Source: Paenibacillus sp. NEAU-GSW1 | GTDB lineage: Bacteria; Bacillota; Bacilli; Paenibacillales; Paenibacillaceae | Reading direction: 5' to 3' | DNA: 64,000 bases | Assembly (NCBI RefSeq): GCF_009737085.1 | Contig: NZ_WOVL01000013.1 | Coordinates: forward strand, 1-64,000 | Shown: piece after piece, positions 15,354 to 23,676 of the stretch | Position numbering within the stretch: position 1 is the stretch's first letter | Layout: every line of letters begins with the position of its first letter | Position numbers and translations under genes: made by a program | Notes under the pieces: generated by a model | What the model saw: only the letters and a program-made list of their open reading frames with translations | Told to the model about the DNA's origin: nothing | Databases searched by the model: none

Positions 15354-17045
15354 TTATTTACCGCGTCTGCCGCGGCTGCCGGAAGGTCCTGCCGGTCGCG
15401 TTCCGCGATTGCCGCCGCGCGAGTCGCCGTTTCTGCCGCCGCTGCCGCTGTGGCGTCCGCTGGTGCGTCCGTTTCCTGCGGAGCGCGCTTCGCGCCCCGG
15501 GGCTTCTGTCCGGCCGCCCCACGAAGCAGGTCCTTTAGGCGAGCTTGCATTCCGTGCGCCGCGTCCTTTAGGCTCGGCATTGCGGGAGCCTCGGCCGCTT
15601 TCGCGATCCTGCGTCCACGGATTCGTGCTTTCGACACCTTCATTGCTTCTCGCCGCTGCGGAGAATTCGCCGCGTTTCTTGCGTCCGCCGGCTTCCGCAT
15701 TTTGCGTGCCGCGTTCTGTACGTCCGCGACCGCTGCCATTGCCGCCGATATTGCGGTCACTGCGGCCTTTGCCGCCGCCGCTGCGTCCGCGTCCGCCAGC
15801 AGCATGATCGCTGCGTGATCCTGCGCCGCCTTTGGCGTCGCGTCCGCGACGTCCGCCGCGTTCTGCTGCAGTGTCGCTTTTACCCGATGTTTTCGCTGTA
15901 CGCTGCGAGGCATTAGCGACGATTGTACCGTCGGGATCGATTGAACGCCGGTCCAATACGGCGTTTATGTTCCGTTCAATATGCTGAATGGAGCCGCGGT
16001 CATACGGTGACACAAGCGTTACCGCAACGCCACGTTGTCCGGCCCGTCCTGTTCTGCCGATACGATGGATATAAATTTCAGAATCCTGCGGCACATCATA
16101 GTTGAATACGTGTGTGACGCCTTCGACGTCCAAGCCGCGGGCTGCAACATCGGTTGCGACCAAAATTTGCAGCTTGGCATCGCGGAAACGTTTCATTACC
16201 TGTTCGCGTTTTGCTTGCGTCAAATCGCCGTGCAGCTCGTCGGAGGCGAAGCCGTAGTCCTGAAGCGCCTCGTTCAGCTTCTTGGCGCGCACTTTCGTGC
16301 GGCAGAACACAACGGCCAAGTAAGGACGATGCTGCTCGATCAGATGAATGAGCGCTTGCTGGCGACCGCGGTCGGTCGTCTCGATGATGTATTGCTTGAT
16401 GTTGTCGAGCGTTACATTCGCGCTTTTAATACGGATGTCGACAGGCGTTTTCATATAATTTTCGGCAAGCCGCTTAATTGCGTCAGGCATCGTTGCTGAG
16501 AAAAGCATCGTTTGGCGCGCTCTTGGCGTTTGATCTACGATGCTCTCAACCTCCGGCAAAAAGCCCATATGAAGCATTTGATCGGCCTCATCGAGCACGA
16601 GCATTTTCAGCTTGCCGAGACTGATCGTTTCCCGCTTCATGTGATCGATCAGGCGGCCCGGCGTCGCAACGACGATATGCGGCGCATTGTTCAGCTTGCG
16701 GATTTGCGCGACAACATCCTGGCCGCCATATGCAGCCAGCACTTTAGCGCCAACGGCTGGCGCCAGCTTGGCCAATTCGCTCGTAATTTGGATCGCCAGC
16801 TCGCGGGTCGGCGTCAAAATAAGCGCCTGAACCTGTTCCTTGGTCACGTCGATTCGTTGCAATATCGGCAAGGCAAACGCTATTGTTTTGCCTGTTCCTG
16901 TTTGTGCTTGCGCGATGACGTCCTGCCCTGCAAGCAGAACCGGGATCGCTTTTTGCTGAACCGGCGTCGGGGAGGCAATTCCGTCTTGGTGCAGCCTGTC
17001 CGTTAGCTCGGGGATGATGCCCATGGCATTAAATTCGTTTGACAT
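15354..17045 (-). CDS. DEAD-box RNA helicase with Gly/Arg-rich tail
   Basis: 563 aa. The helicase core (1-370) has the Q motif (SPTPVQQKAIP), motif I AQTGTGKT (47-54), PTRELA, TPGR, VLDEADQML, SAT, and HRIGRTGRAGQ. Residues 375-563 are a low-complexity tail made of Gly, Arg, Ser, Asn with many RGG/GGR runs, which in this family binds RNA without sequence preference. ATG follows GAGGAAA. The protein probably remodels structured RNA in ribosome assembly, cold adaptation or decay; CshA-like is the nearest description but the DbpA/CshA type cannot be settled. It precedes the m5C methyltransferase gene in a likely operon. Confidence 0.93.
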   Translation of the reverse strand: MSNEFNAMGIIPELTDRLHQDGIASPTPVQQKAIPVLLAGQDVIAQAQTGTGKTIAFALPILQRIDVTKEQVQALILTPTRELAIQITSELAKLAPAVGAKVLAAYGGQDVVAQIRKLNNAPHIVVATPGRLIDHMKRETISLGKLKMLVLDEADQMLHMGFLPEVESIVDQTPRARQTMLFSATMPDAIKRLAENYMKTPVDIRIKSANVTLDNIKQYIIETTDRGRQQALIHLIEQHRPYLAVVFCRTKVRAKKLNEALQDYGFASDELHGDLTQAKREQVMKRFRDAKLQILVATDVAARGLDVEGVTHVFNYDVPQDSEIYIHRIGRTGRAGQRGVAVTLVSPYDRGSIQHIERNINAVLDRRSIDPDGTIVANASQRTAKTSGKSDTAAERGGRRGRDAKGGAGSRSDHAAGGRGRSGGGKGRSDRNIGGNGSGRGRTERGTQNAEAGGRKKRGEFSAAARSNEGVESTNPWTQDRESGRGSRNAEPKGRGARNASSPKGPASWGGRTEAPGREARSAGNGRTSGRHSGSGGRNGDSRGGNRGTRPAGPSGSRGRRGK

Positions 17046-17176
17046 TTGTCTAATTTCCTCATTTCATCTATTTCGTATGATGACTAGTATAACAGTTGCA
17101 ACCTGGAAGTGCATCTTTCGAATACATATGCTATGCTATTTTTTAAATGTAATAGCAGGAGAAGGAAGGATTTATC

Positions 17177-17374
17177 ATGAACGGAACAATACGGGCCAAT
17201 GTAAAACCTGGCCTTGAAGTCGATATCGTATTAAAGCAGGACCAGCGGACAGGCAAGCTGACGAGAGGTATCGTTAAAGATTTGCTGACGAACTCGCCGA
17301 CGCATCCGCATGGCATAAAAGTTAGGCTGACCGACGGCCAGGTCGGCCGCGTCAAGCAGATTTACGGAGCGTAA
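17177..17374 (+). CDS. ywbE: YwbE-family protein
   Basis: 65 aa with GGAGAAGGAAGG upstream. NVKPGLEVDIVLKQDQRTGK, then LTRGIVKDLLTNS and HPHGIKVRLTDGQVGRVK follow the conserved YwbE (DUF2196) pattern, a small beta-barrel-like domain often found in Bacillales and archaea. The function is unknown; the fold suggests nucleic-acid binding. It is followed 3 nt later by yneQ, forming a two-gene unit. Confidence 0.88.
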   Translation: MNGTIRANVKPGLEVDIVLKQDQRTGKLTRGIVKDLLTNSPTHPHGIKVRLTDGQVGRVKQIYGA

Positions 17375-17377
17375 GCG

Positions 17378-17686
17378 ATGGCATTCGGAATAACGAGAGC
17401 CGAGATGAATGCTTGGAAAACAAAAGTCGCGCAAGGCGAAATCGCATTTATTACGCACTATTGGTTGGATCCGCGCTTTCCGTCGATGAAAACCGTTACG
17501 AAGGTCGGCTGCTCCGATCTAGCCAAGCTAACCCGCTGGTGCGTCAGCAACGGTTTAAATCCGCAATATATTCATCATCGCTCGGAATATCCGCATTTTG
17601 ATCTGCTTGGTTCAAAGCAGCGTGAAATATTGCGGAAGGAAAAGCTGTGGGAACAGCTGGAACGGTTTCGGTTGGATGAGCAATGA
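17378..17686 (+). CDS. yneQ: YneQ-like conserved protein
   Basis: 102 aa. MAFGITRAEMNAWKTKVAQG, ITHYWLDPRFP, TVTKVGCSDL and YPHFDLLG match B. subtilis YneQ closely. It is soluble with conserved His and Tyr residues; no catalytic family is known to me. It overlaps functionally with nothing obvious nearby and is probably co-transcribed with ywbE and the acetyltransferase downstream. Confidence 0.85.
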   Translation: MAFGITRAEMNAWKTKVAQGEIAFITHYWLDPRFPSMKTVTKVGCSDLAKLTRWCVSNGLNPQYIHHRSEYPHFDLLGSKQREILRKEKLWEQLERFRLDEQ

Positions 17687-17712
17687 CTCCTTTATAGGAA
17701 GGAATTAATCGT

Positions 17713-18489
17713 ATGGTGAATTCAATATGGAATAGGCTGGAGGAGCTTAGCCTGAACAGCTGGCCGGCACTGGAAACCCGTTTGTACGGCGGGTGGCTGC
17801 TGCGTTTTGCCGACGGGTATACGAAGCGCTCGAACTGTGTGGTTCCACTGTATAGCGAAGAGCAGTCGACTGAAACAGGCGAGCTGGAGCGGAGGATCGC
17901 ATATTGCGAACAAATCTATGAAGGCAAGGGACAAGACAGCATCTACAAAGTGTTTTCATTCACGCCTCAGATCGATTTGGCGTTGGAGCAGAACGGCTAT
18001 GAGAAGGTAGATCCCGTCTGGCTCAAAACGATGGAGCTGTCGAGGCTGCCGCAATTCGCGGATGAAGAACTCCGCTTTGAACTGTTTGAAGCCTATGACG
18101 AGCGATGGCTGGAGCAGTATTCGGCAATGAGCGCGCTAGGAGAAACGAGCAAGCTTCCTGCGGCTAAATTGCTTCACGCCATGCCTGACCGCAAATGCTT
18201 CTTGACGCTTTATGAAGAAGGAGAGCCTGCGGCATGCGGAGTGGCCGTTCTTGAAGATGGCTGGGTTGCGCTATACGATATTATTACAGATACGCGCTTC
18301 AGACAGAGAGGGCTGGCCGAGCGTCTTGTCCGCAAATTGCTGCAATGGGGACGGGAACAAGGAGCGGAGTTCGGATATTTGATGGTGCTTCAGCATAATG
18401 TCCCGGCTAACCGATTGTACGATAAAATCGGCTTCGAGCAGCAGTATGACTATTGGTATCGCGTGAAAAAAAGAACGTTTAGCCTGTAA
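17713..18489 (+). CDS. GNAT-family N-acetyltransferase
   Basis: 258 aa. The N-terminal half (1-110, starting IWNRLEELSLNSWPA and GGWLLRFADGYTKRSN) is the domain found in a group of two-part Bacillales GNAT proteins. The C-terminal half carries the acetyl-CoA site DTRFRQRGLAERLVRKLL and the final NRLYDKIGFEQQYDYWYR. GGAAGG precedes the ATG. Substrate unknown. Confidence 0.85.
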   Translation: MVNSIWNRLEELSLNSWPALETRLYGGWLLRFADGYTKRSNCVVPLYSEEQSTETGELERRIAYCEQIYEGKGQDSIYKVFSFTPQIDLALEQNGYEKVDPVWLKTMELSRLPQFADEELRFELFEAYDERWLEQYSAMSALGETSKLPAAKLLHAMPDRKCFLTLYEEGEPAACGVAVLEDGWVALYDIITDTRFRQRGLAERLVRKLLQWGREQGAEFGYLMVLQHNVPANRLYDKIGFEQQYDYWYRVKKRTFSL

Positions 18490-18516
18490 CGCTTTGGCTG
18501 CGAGGTGAGCGACTTC

Positions 18517-18978
18517 ATGAAATTATTAATACGTGCAGCGGTTGCATTAGCGATGTCTTGCTATACGCTGATGCTTATATATTGGATGTTTGTCGGTTTC
18601 GGCAGGGAGCATCGGCCCGACGGCGAATTGCTGTACAACTTGACGCCATTGTCTACTATTAAAAACTATTTTATTTATTTCGATCACTATAAGTTTAATA
18701 CTTGGCTCGTCAACATTGGCGGCAATATTCTCGTATTTGTGCCGTTTGGCATCAGCTTCCCGATCATATTCCGCTGGCGCTTCGGCAAAACGATGCTGAA
18801 TTTTATCACGTTCATTTGCGTGCTGGAAGTGATGCAGATGGTGACGAGGCGAGGAAGTCTCGATATTGATGATGTCATTCTGAACAGTATCGGGGCGTTT
18901 CTAGGCTATGTCCTGTATAAAATGTTTGCAAGCCCGCTTGGCATCACGGCAGACTCCGGGCGAAAACGGAAAGCTTAG
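18517..18978 (+). CDS. VanZ-family membrane protein
   Basis: 153 aa. ATG at 18517 lies 8 nt after AGGTGA; the upstream GTG at 18505 overlaps that site. Four hydrophobic segments and the family motif NIGGNILVFVPFG, with EVMQM and DIDDVILNSIGAFLG, identify VanZ. VanZ proteins confer low-level teicoplanin resistance in some enterococci, but most homologues have no proven role. The 28-nt gap to the acetyltransferase gene suggests one transcript. Confidence 0.88.
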   Translation: MKLLIRAAVALAMSCYTLMLIYWMFVGFGREHRPDGELLYNLTPLSTIKNYFIYFDHYKFNTWLVNIGGNILVFVPFGISFPIIFRWRFGKTMLNFITFICVLEVMQMVTRRGSLDIDDVILNSIGAFLGYVLYKMFASPLGITADSGRKRKA

Positions 18979-19040
18979 CGTAAACTGCGCTGCGATATTG
19001 CTGTCCGATTCCGGGCCTGCCGATTCTAAATTTTAAAGAA

Positions 19041-19074
19041 AGAAGCCGCTTCGCAATTTCGCAAAGCGGCTTTC
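19041..19074. terminator. Terminator-like hairpin
   Basis: AGAAGCCGCTTCGC and GCAAAGCGGCTTTC form a stem with one mismatch around AATTTC. It lies after the VanZ gene and before the minus-strand lipoate ligase end. Confidence 0.65.
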
Positions 19075-19211
19075 ACTGTTTAGCTCTATTTACAGGCTCA
19101 GGCAGCAAATAAAGAAGCATAATATTGCGAAGCTGCTTCTTTAGCTGCCGTTTCTACAAGCCATTATGTGGTCGAGTTAGCACTCAGTAGAGTGTTATTC
19201 CCGTTAAACAA

Positions 19212-20204
19212 TTAAATGAGAAGCTCAAGCCATTCCTCGGGCGTAACCGGCCCGAAATAATAGGCGAGATCGACGCCTTTCAGCACTTTTTTTAATGCGT
19301 CAGTGTCATACCGTACGCCAACCAGCTTTGTGGCAAACTCAGCGCTGTCTCCGCGGCCGAAAAAGTCGCCGTACACGGATGCATCGGCAATAACGCCATC
19401 CTCCACCTGCAGCCTTACATCGAATGTGCCTGCGGCATTGATCCGCTTCGTCTGGCGGACGTTGAATTTTGGCGAACGGCCATAATTCCATTCCCAGCTC
19501 CGGTACCGTTCTTCAGCTAATTGGCGGACGTTAGCCCAGTCCTGCTCCGACAGCTCATAGTAAGGAATTTCTGCTTCTCCTTCGAAGATGGAGGATAGTA
19601 TGCTTTGCCGGAATTGTTCGATTGTAATCGGCTGCGGTAAAAATTCGGAAATGTTCGCTACGCGGCTGCGGATCGATTTGGTCGACTTCGAGACGTATTT
19701 TTCCGCATTTGCTTTAAGCGCCGAAACGACGTTTTCGATTTCCGAGTCGAACAACAGCGTGCCATGGCTGAACATTTTGCCTTTTGTTGAAAACTGGGCG
19801 TTGCCGGAAATTTTTCGCTCGCCGACCTGCAGGTCGTTCCGGCCCGTCATTTCAGCGTCGACCCCCAGCTTGCGCAGCGCGCGGACGACGGGCTCGGTAA
19901 ACTTTTTGAAGTTGTGGAATGATTGGCCGTCATCCTTCATGATGAAGCTGAAGTTCAAGTTGCCGTGATCATGATAAACAGCGCCGCCGCCGGAAAGACG
20001 GCGAACGACGTGGATGTTATTATCTTTAACATATTCCGCGTTAATTTCTTCAACCGTATTTTGATTTTTACCGATGATGATCGACGGCTCGTTTATGTAG
20101 AACAGCAAATAATCGTCATTGTCCGGCAGCGACCGGAGCACGTATTCCTCTAACGCTAAATTTAAAGTTGGGTCGGTAATGCCGTTGTTGCTAATAAATC
20201 GCAT
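19212..20204 (-). CDS. lplA: Lipoate-protein ligase A
   Basis: 330 aa. The N-terminal ligase domain has VVRRLSGGGAVYHDHGNLNF, the lipoate/adenylate binding loop, and LQVGERKISGNAQ with the conserved Lys. The C-terminal accessory domain (from about 250) is typical of bacterial LplA/LplJ. The enzyme activates free lipoate with ATP and attaches it to E2 or GcvH lysines. AGGAGAG lies 7 nt before the ATG. It is monocistronic and divergent from the 139-aa membrane protein gene. Confidence 0.93.
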   Translation of the reverse strand: MRFISNNGITDPTLNLALEEYVLRSLPDNDDYLLFYINEPSIIIGKNQNTVEEINAEYVKDNNIHVVRRLSGGGAVYHDHGNLNFSFIMKDDGQSFHNFKKFTEPVVRALRKLGVDAEMTGRNDLQVGERKISGNAQFSTKGKMFSHGTLLFDSEIENVVSALKANAEKYVSKSTKSIRSRVANISEFLPQPITIEQFRQSILSSIFEGEAEIPYYELSEQDWANVRQLAEERYRSWEWNYGRSPKFNVRQTKRINAAGTFDVRLQVEDGVIADASVYGDFFGRGDSAEFATKLVGVRYDTDALKKVLKGVDLAYYFGPVTPEEWLELLI

Positions 20205-20354
20205 GGCGCTCTCTCCTCTGTCCTATATATGTGTGATGATGCGCATTCTCCTTCTAGTATATCTCTCCTTGAGGCGGTTTGCATTTGTTAGACCTGCAAC
20301 TCTATGCTAATCGTAATCGTCTATCGGTATAATTCATTATGGAGGAGATGGGGT

Positions 20355-20774
20355 ATGGGAGGCAAAAAGAGGCTGCTGCTTATAATCATTTCGATATTAA
20401 CGATTCTTATCAGCGGAAGCTATTTGAGCCGGGAGGTTTTTGATTTTTCGTTCCTCGGCATTGAAATCGGATCAGAGCTTCAAACGGTGCGGATATGGTC
20501 GTACTGGTCGATCGGGATTGCTTGTGTCCCCGCTGCTGCGTACTTTCTTGCAATAAAAATACGAGATGCGCTGCTGCTGTTGTCGCTTGCGCTGCAATTC
20601 ATTTTGCAGCTGCTCGCTTTCAGCGGCTGGGTTTTCGTAGGCTTATTAGGCGTCTTTTCAGGATGGGTATCCGCTCTGCTTCATGCTGCTCTGCTTGTGC
20701 TGATCGCTAGAATCGCGACATTAGGCATGGAGCAGCGACAGGGAGAATCGGATCCTGACGGGCGGTTTATTTAA
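20355..20774 (+). CDS. Four-helix membrane protein of unknown function
   Basis: 139 aa from the ATG at 20355, which follows GGAGGAGAT. Hydrophobic segments lie near residues 6-20, 50-68, 72-95 and 97-120, and the C-terminus is short and acidic. No charged residue pattern or motif allows a family call. It is immediately followed by an insertion-sequence remnant. Confidence 0.7.
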   Translation: MGGKKRLLLIIISILTILISGSYLSREVFDFSFLGIEIGSELQTVRIWSYWSIGIACVPAAAYFLAIKIRDALLLLSLALQFILQLLAFSGWVFVGLLGVFSGWVSALLHAALLVLIARIATLGMEQRQGESDPDGRFI

Positions 20775-20794
20775 ACATTAGGCTAAAGTCCGGG

Positions 20795-21046
20795 GGAAAA
20801 CAGCGCGTCAAAGGCGTGTGCCACATCCAAACCGTCAATAGCTGTCATAGCCCCTTGAAGAAATGGATAGACCGTTTCAACGGTGTTGCAACCAAATATT
20901 TGCAACATTATTTGGCTTGGTTCCGTTATATAGACAGCAAGGAATATGAGAAAACGGCATCGAACAAGAAAAATAGGTTGGTTAAATCGTGCCTGTTTAT
21001 GGTGACCTCCACCAACGCCAAGCTTCAGCATTCTGTTCAACTTTAA
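20795..21046 (+). pseudogene. C-terminal remnant of an IS1595-type transposase
   Basis: The frame reads GKQRVKGVCHIQTVNSCHSP, then LKKWIDRFNGVATKYLQHYL and AWFRYIDSKEYEKTA to a TAA at 21044. HSRLKxW and RFNGVATKYL are hallmarks of the C-terminus of IS1595/ISXO2-type transposases. No N-terminal or central DDE part is present upstream, where the previous gene ends. It is a truncated, inactive copy that accounts for most of 20775-21069. Confidence 0.75.
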
Positions 21047-21069
21047 AACAATGTAAGGGGGGATCAACT

Positions 21070-21519
21070 ATGAACATTAAACGATTTGGTTTAAGTTTAT
21101 TTCTATTAGCCTTACTTACCACTTTTATTATTGGTTGTTCCAAAAACCAACAAAAAGATGAGGAGATTATTTTCTTTGCTGAAGGTGAGAATTGGAATGC
21201 CCAGTTTACAACAACCACTACTCAGACATCAAAAGAAAATATCGTAATTGATTATTTCTACAAAGGCAATATCTCTGAATTATCATCTTCCAATGAAATT
21301 GTATTCTCGTATGGCACGGCAAATGGAAGCATTGCAGAACCACTCCATATTGACAAAATAGATAAAGCTCACTTTTCGATTGAATTTGAAGGCGATTTAA
21401 TTCACGGTGAAGATAAATTAGTGAATATAGTCGGAAAATCGAATGAGAATATTATGAGTATTATTGAATGGAACGATAAGTCAGAGACATTGCACTTAAC
21501 TCAATTTGTGAGAAAATAA
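21070..21519 (+). CDS. Small lipoprotein of unknown function
   Basis: 149 aa with AAGGGGGGA before the ATG. A signal peptide with lipobox TFIIGC ends at Cys22 or thereabouts, so the mature protein would be membrane-anchored outside. The mature part is beta-rich and acidic (NWNAQFTTTTTQTSKENIVI, SIEFEGDLIHGEDKLVNIVG), similar in style to small Bacillales lipoproteins. Base composition is clearly more AT-rich than the neighbours. Together with the adjacent transposase remnant this suggests horizontal acquisition. No specific function recognised. Confidence 0.75.
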   Translation: MNIKRFGLSLFLLALLTTFIIGCSKNQQKDEEIIFFAEGENWNAQFTTTTTQTSKENIVIDYFYKGNISELSSSNEIVFSYGTANGSIAEPLHIDKIDKAHFSIEFEGDLIHGEDKLVNIVGKSNENIMSIIEWNDKSETLHLTQFVRK

Positions 21520-21547
21520 TTAACTTTTACGCTAACATCGTTAAACC

Positions 21548-21576
21548 AACCACCAACTTGAATGGTGGTTTCTTTT
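21548..21576 (+). terminator. Terminator of the lipoprotein gene
   Basis: AACCACCA and TGGTGGTT with a 7-nt loop, followed by TCTTTT. Confidence 0.8.
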
Positions 21577-21682
21577 CGGTCTTTATCAACATTCAAATTT
21601 AACATAGCCAAACAATAAAATTGTTTTACAAATCGGGAACTTTTTCTGCCAGTCGCAAGACTTCTTATTGGAGGTGGGAAGA

Positions 21683-22213
21683 CTGGAAACGCATTATTTG
21701 CAATACTTGGTGGATGGCTACGACAAGGATGCGGCGCTTGAGCAATTAATGAACGAGTACGGAAGCGATCTTTGGCGGTTTGCCTACTTTCTGACCAAAA
21801 ATGCGCATTCGGCTGACGATATCGTCCAAGAAGCGTTTATGGCTGTTTATGAGCGCATGTATTCGTTTCGCGGAGAAAGCACTATTCGCAGCTGGCTGCT
21901 GGCTATAACGAGAAATAAATGCTATTCCCACTTGAAATCCGCTTTTATTCGCAAGGTGACGCTGATGGACCGGATTGACACGGAAAACAAGGCTCCGTCA
22001 GCTGAAACGGAGCTATTATTCCGGGAGCAGAGCCGCCAATTATGGGAGGCTGTTCTTTGCTTGCCGCTCAAATTTCGTGAAATCGTTATTTTTGAATATC
22101 ACTACGGTTTTACAATTAAAGAAATAGCGGCATTACTCCAGCTGTCTGAAGGGACGGTCAAATCAAGAAGCCATCGGGCAAAGAGCAAGCTTTCCCGGCT
22201 GCTAGCGGAATAG
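21683..22213 (+). CDS. ECF RNA polymerase sigma factor
   Basis: About 176 aa. Sigma region 2 (LWRFAYFLTKNAHSADDIVQ EAF) and region 4 (LPLKFREIVIFEYHYGFTIK EIAALLQLSEGTVKSR) are complete. The start is uncertain: GGAGGT (21670-21675) is ideally spaced for a CTG at 21683, while the in-frame TTG at 21668 overlaps that site and the next TTG (21698) is too far. It is followed by a gene for a one-pass membrane protein, the typical anti-sigma layout. The regulated genes cannot be told. Confidence 0.88.
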   Translation: METHYLQYLVDGYDKDAALEQLMNEYGSDLWRFAYFLTKNAHSADDIVQEAFMAVYERMYSFRGESTIRSWLLAITRNKCYSHLKSAFIRKVTLMDRIDTENKAPSAETELLFREQSRQLWEAVLCLPLKFREIVIFEYHYGFTIKEIAALLQLSEGTVKSRSHRAKSKLSRLLAE

Positions 22214-22216
22214 ATG

Positions 22217-22298
22217 TGACCTTGAGGATGTCATGTTCGGAGATCCTGATGTAAGAGGAGTGACTTTGAACTCCGTTCAAAGATCCTGATGTGAGGAG
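22217..22298 (+). repeat. Two tandem copies of dispersed repeat family B
   Basis: A diverged copy (22217-22260) and a good one (22261-22298) each begin TGAC(C/T)TTGA, contain a TTC(A/G)(A/G)AG-type complement and end AGATCCTGATGT followed by an AGGAG. In the second copy CTTTGAAC and GTTCAAAG form a hairpin. The last AGGAG is close to the start of the downstream gene. Other copies: 38503-38541, and inverted at 47708-47742 and 58491-58525. Confidence 0.7.
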
Positions 22299-22308
22299 TG
22301 GAGCGGAA

Positions 22309-23274
22309 ATGAGCGGCGATCAATTCAAGAACATGAATTTGGCGAAAATGATGAGGGAATCGCCTTTTCGAGAAGAGCCTTTCAACGATGAGCTGAAAGA
22401 GAAAATCCGGCTGCAGACGGCTAAACGGAGAAGCGTTAATGGCAGGGGGATGAAGCGGCGGTTTTCGATAGGCTTGGCAGCTATTGCAGTGCTGGCTATA
22501 TTTGCTTGGTTCGCTTCTGGAGGACTGCAGCAAGCAGCTTCGCCGAATCGAGCAGCCATTACAGAAGCGCGAACCGTCTATATGGTAAATGGCGTCGTGA
22601 AATTTGAAATCTATCCCGAAGGAAACTTTACGGCAGGGGTGCCGCAAGGACTCATTGTTTCGTTTAGGGAGCCATTCGAAACTTACGCTGGAAAAGAGCT
22701 TACCGTAAAGGCGGTACATACGGCAAGCGGGGCAGAACAAACGCTGGTCGATCGTCAGAAAATTACGGAGCCGAGCAGCGGTTATTCGACATTGAACCGG
22801 TATACGGTTGCGAATGCAGGCTTGCCGCTGTCCGGCTTCTGGCGGATCGTCGTCGAGCTGGACGGCTCAACTTACGGAGATGCCGTCCTGGAAGCGGAGG
22901 AGCCGTCTTGGGACGAGAGTCCAACGTTCGTTTCCGGCCCTTATACGATTAGAGGGATGGAGAAGCGGCTCGCCGTATTGGAAAACGGTTTTATTGCCGG
23001 TAAAAGCAATAAATATATGTGGTCGCTTTGGGGCGAGGAAAGCGAATTGAACGGCAGCTTCAAGGTTGAAGCGGTCAAACAAGGCGACGTCGAGCTCGTG
23101 CCGTTGTTTGAACTCGACCATATGGGCGGTTCATCCGAATATGCCGACCGTTATTTCCCTTCGAGCTTCATGCTGCCTGAGCCGGGGAAATGGCGGATTA
23201 TGGCTTACGTCGACGGCCGTTTGTTTGGCAGTATCGTCGTGCAAGCGGAACGTCCGGATAAGCCGGGCGAATAA
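22309..23274 (+). CDS. Putative membrane-bound anti-sigma factor
   Basis: 321 aa from the ATG at 22309 (GGAG 5 nt before). Residues 1-48 are cytoplasmic, then one membrane helix (about 49-66, FSIGLAAIAVLAIFAWFASG) and a large extracellular, beta-rich domain of about 250 residues. There is no zinc-finger (ZAS) motif, so sigma binding would use another type of N-terminus. Its position behind an ECF sigma gene is the main reason for the call. The extracellular part has an immunoglobulin-like, DUF4871-type appearance (GFWRIVVELDG, GKWRIMAYVDG repeats) that may sense the wall. Confidence 0.6.
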   Translation: MSGDQFKNMNLAKMMRESPFREEPFNDELKEKIRLQTAKRRSVNGRGMKRRFSIGLAAIAVLAIFAWFASGGLQQAASPNRAAITEARTVYMVNGVVKFEIYPEGNFTAGVPQGLIVSFREPFETYAGKELTVKAVHTASGAEQTLVDRQKITEPSSGYSTLNRYTVANAGLPLSGFWRIVVELDGSTYGDAVLEAEEPSWDESPTFVSGPYTIRGMEKRLAVLENGFIAGKSNKYMWSLWGEESELNGSFKVEAVKQGDVELVPLFELDHMGGSSEYADRYFPSSFMLPEPGKWRIMAYVDGRLFGSIVVQAERPDKPGE

Positions 23275-23307
23275 AGGAAAGCGGCTTCTGCTGGCATGTC
23301 CAATATC

Positions 23308-23336
23308 TTGACACGGAGCCTTCGCTTCTTTATAAT
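23308..23336 (+). promoter_or_regulatory. SigA promoter of leuS
   Basis: TTGACA and TATAAT match both consensus hexamers perfectly with 17-nt spacing. The transcript would start near 23343 at the T-box leader. Confidence 0.82.
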
Positions 23337-23342
23337 CGAAAC

Positions 23343-23600
23343 TAATCTTTTGCATAATTTGGCGTTGATAAGGAGCAGTAGGATCGCAATGCAAGGCCTA
23401 GAGAGCCGGCGGTTGGTGGAAGCCGGACCTGCAGCGATGTGAACTCGCCTTGGAGCCGCGTGTGATAAGCACGCCGTTTAGCCTGCGTTACGGGCTTTGA
23501 GTGAGCGGACGGCAAAGCATGCCCGATGCTAACTAGGGTGGTACCACGGGAGCGATCTCTCGTCCCTAGCGATAATACGCTGGGGGCGGGAGTTTTTTTG
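23343..23600 (+). promoter_or_regulatory. T-box leader of leuS (tRNA-Leu sensing)
   Basis: Stem I begins near 23370 and includes GTGAACTCGCC, where CTC (23444-23446) is a leucine codon in the specifier position. The T-box proper AGGGTGGTACCACGG is at 23535-23549. The terminator (23557-23599) competes with the antiterminator. Uncharged tRNA-Leu would stabilise the antiterminator and allow leuS transcription. Confidence 0.92.
23557..23599 (+). terminator. T-box regulated terminator
   Basis: CTCTCGTCCCTAGCG pairs with CGCTGGGGGCGGGAG around ATAATA, followed by TTTTTTT. Confidence 0.9.
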
Positions 23601-23676
23601 TGCTTGGAATTCGCCGTAAGCAAGTCCGATACGGCAAACCTTGCAGCGAAACAATTAATGAGAGGAATGTGCGAGA

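Noticed and set aside
15326-15913. Ala-rich ORF overlapping the tail of the DEAD-box helicase
   Set aside because: It is a shifted reading of the GC-rich Gly/Arg repeat tail. It has no motifs and no ribosome-binding site.
19177-19198. Second CIRCE-like sequence (TTAGCACTC ... GAGTGTTAT)
   Set aside because: The half-sites are 4 nt apart instead of 9 and the second is imperfect. It is not upstream of a chaperone gene.
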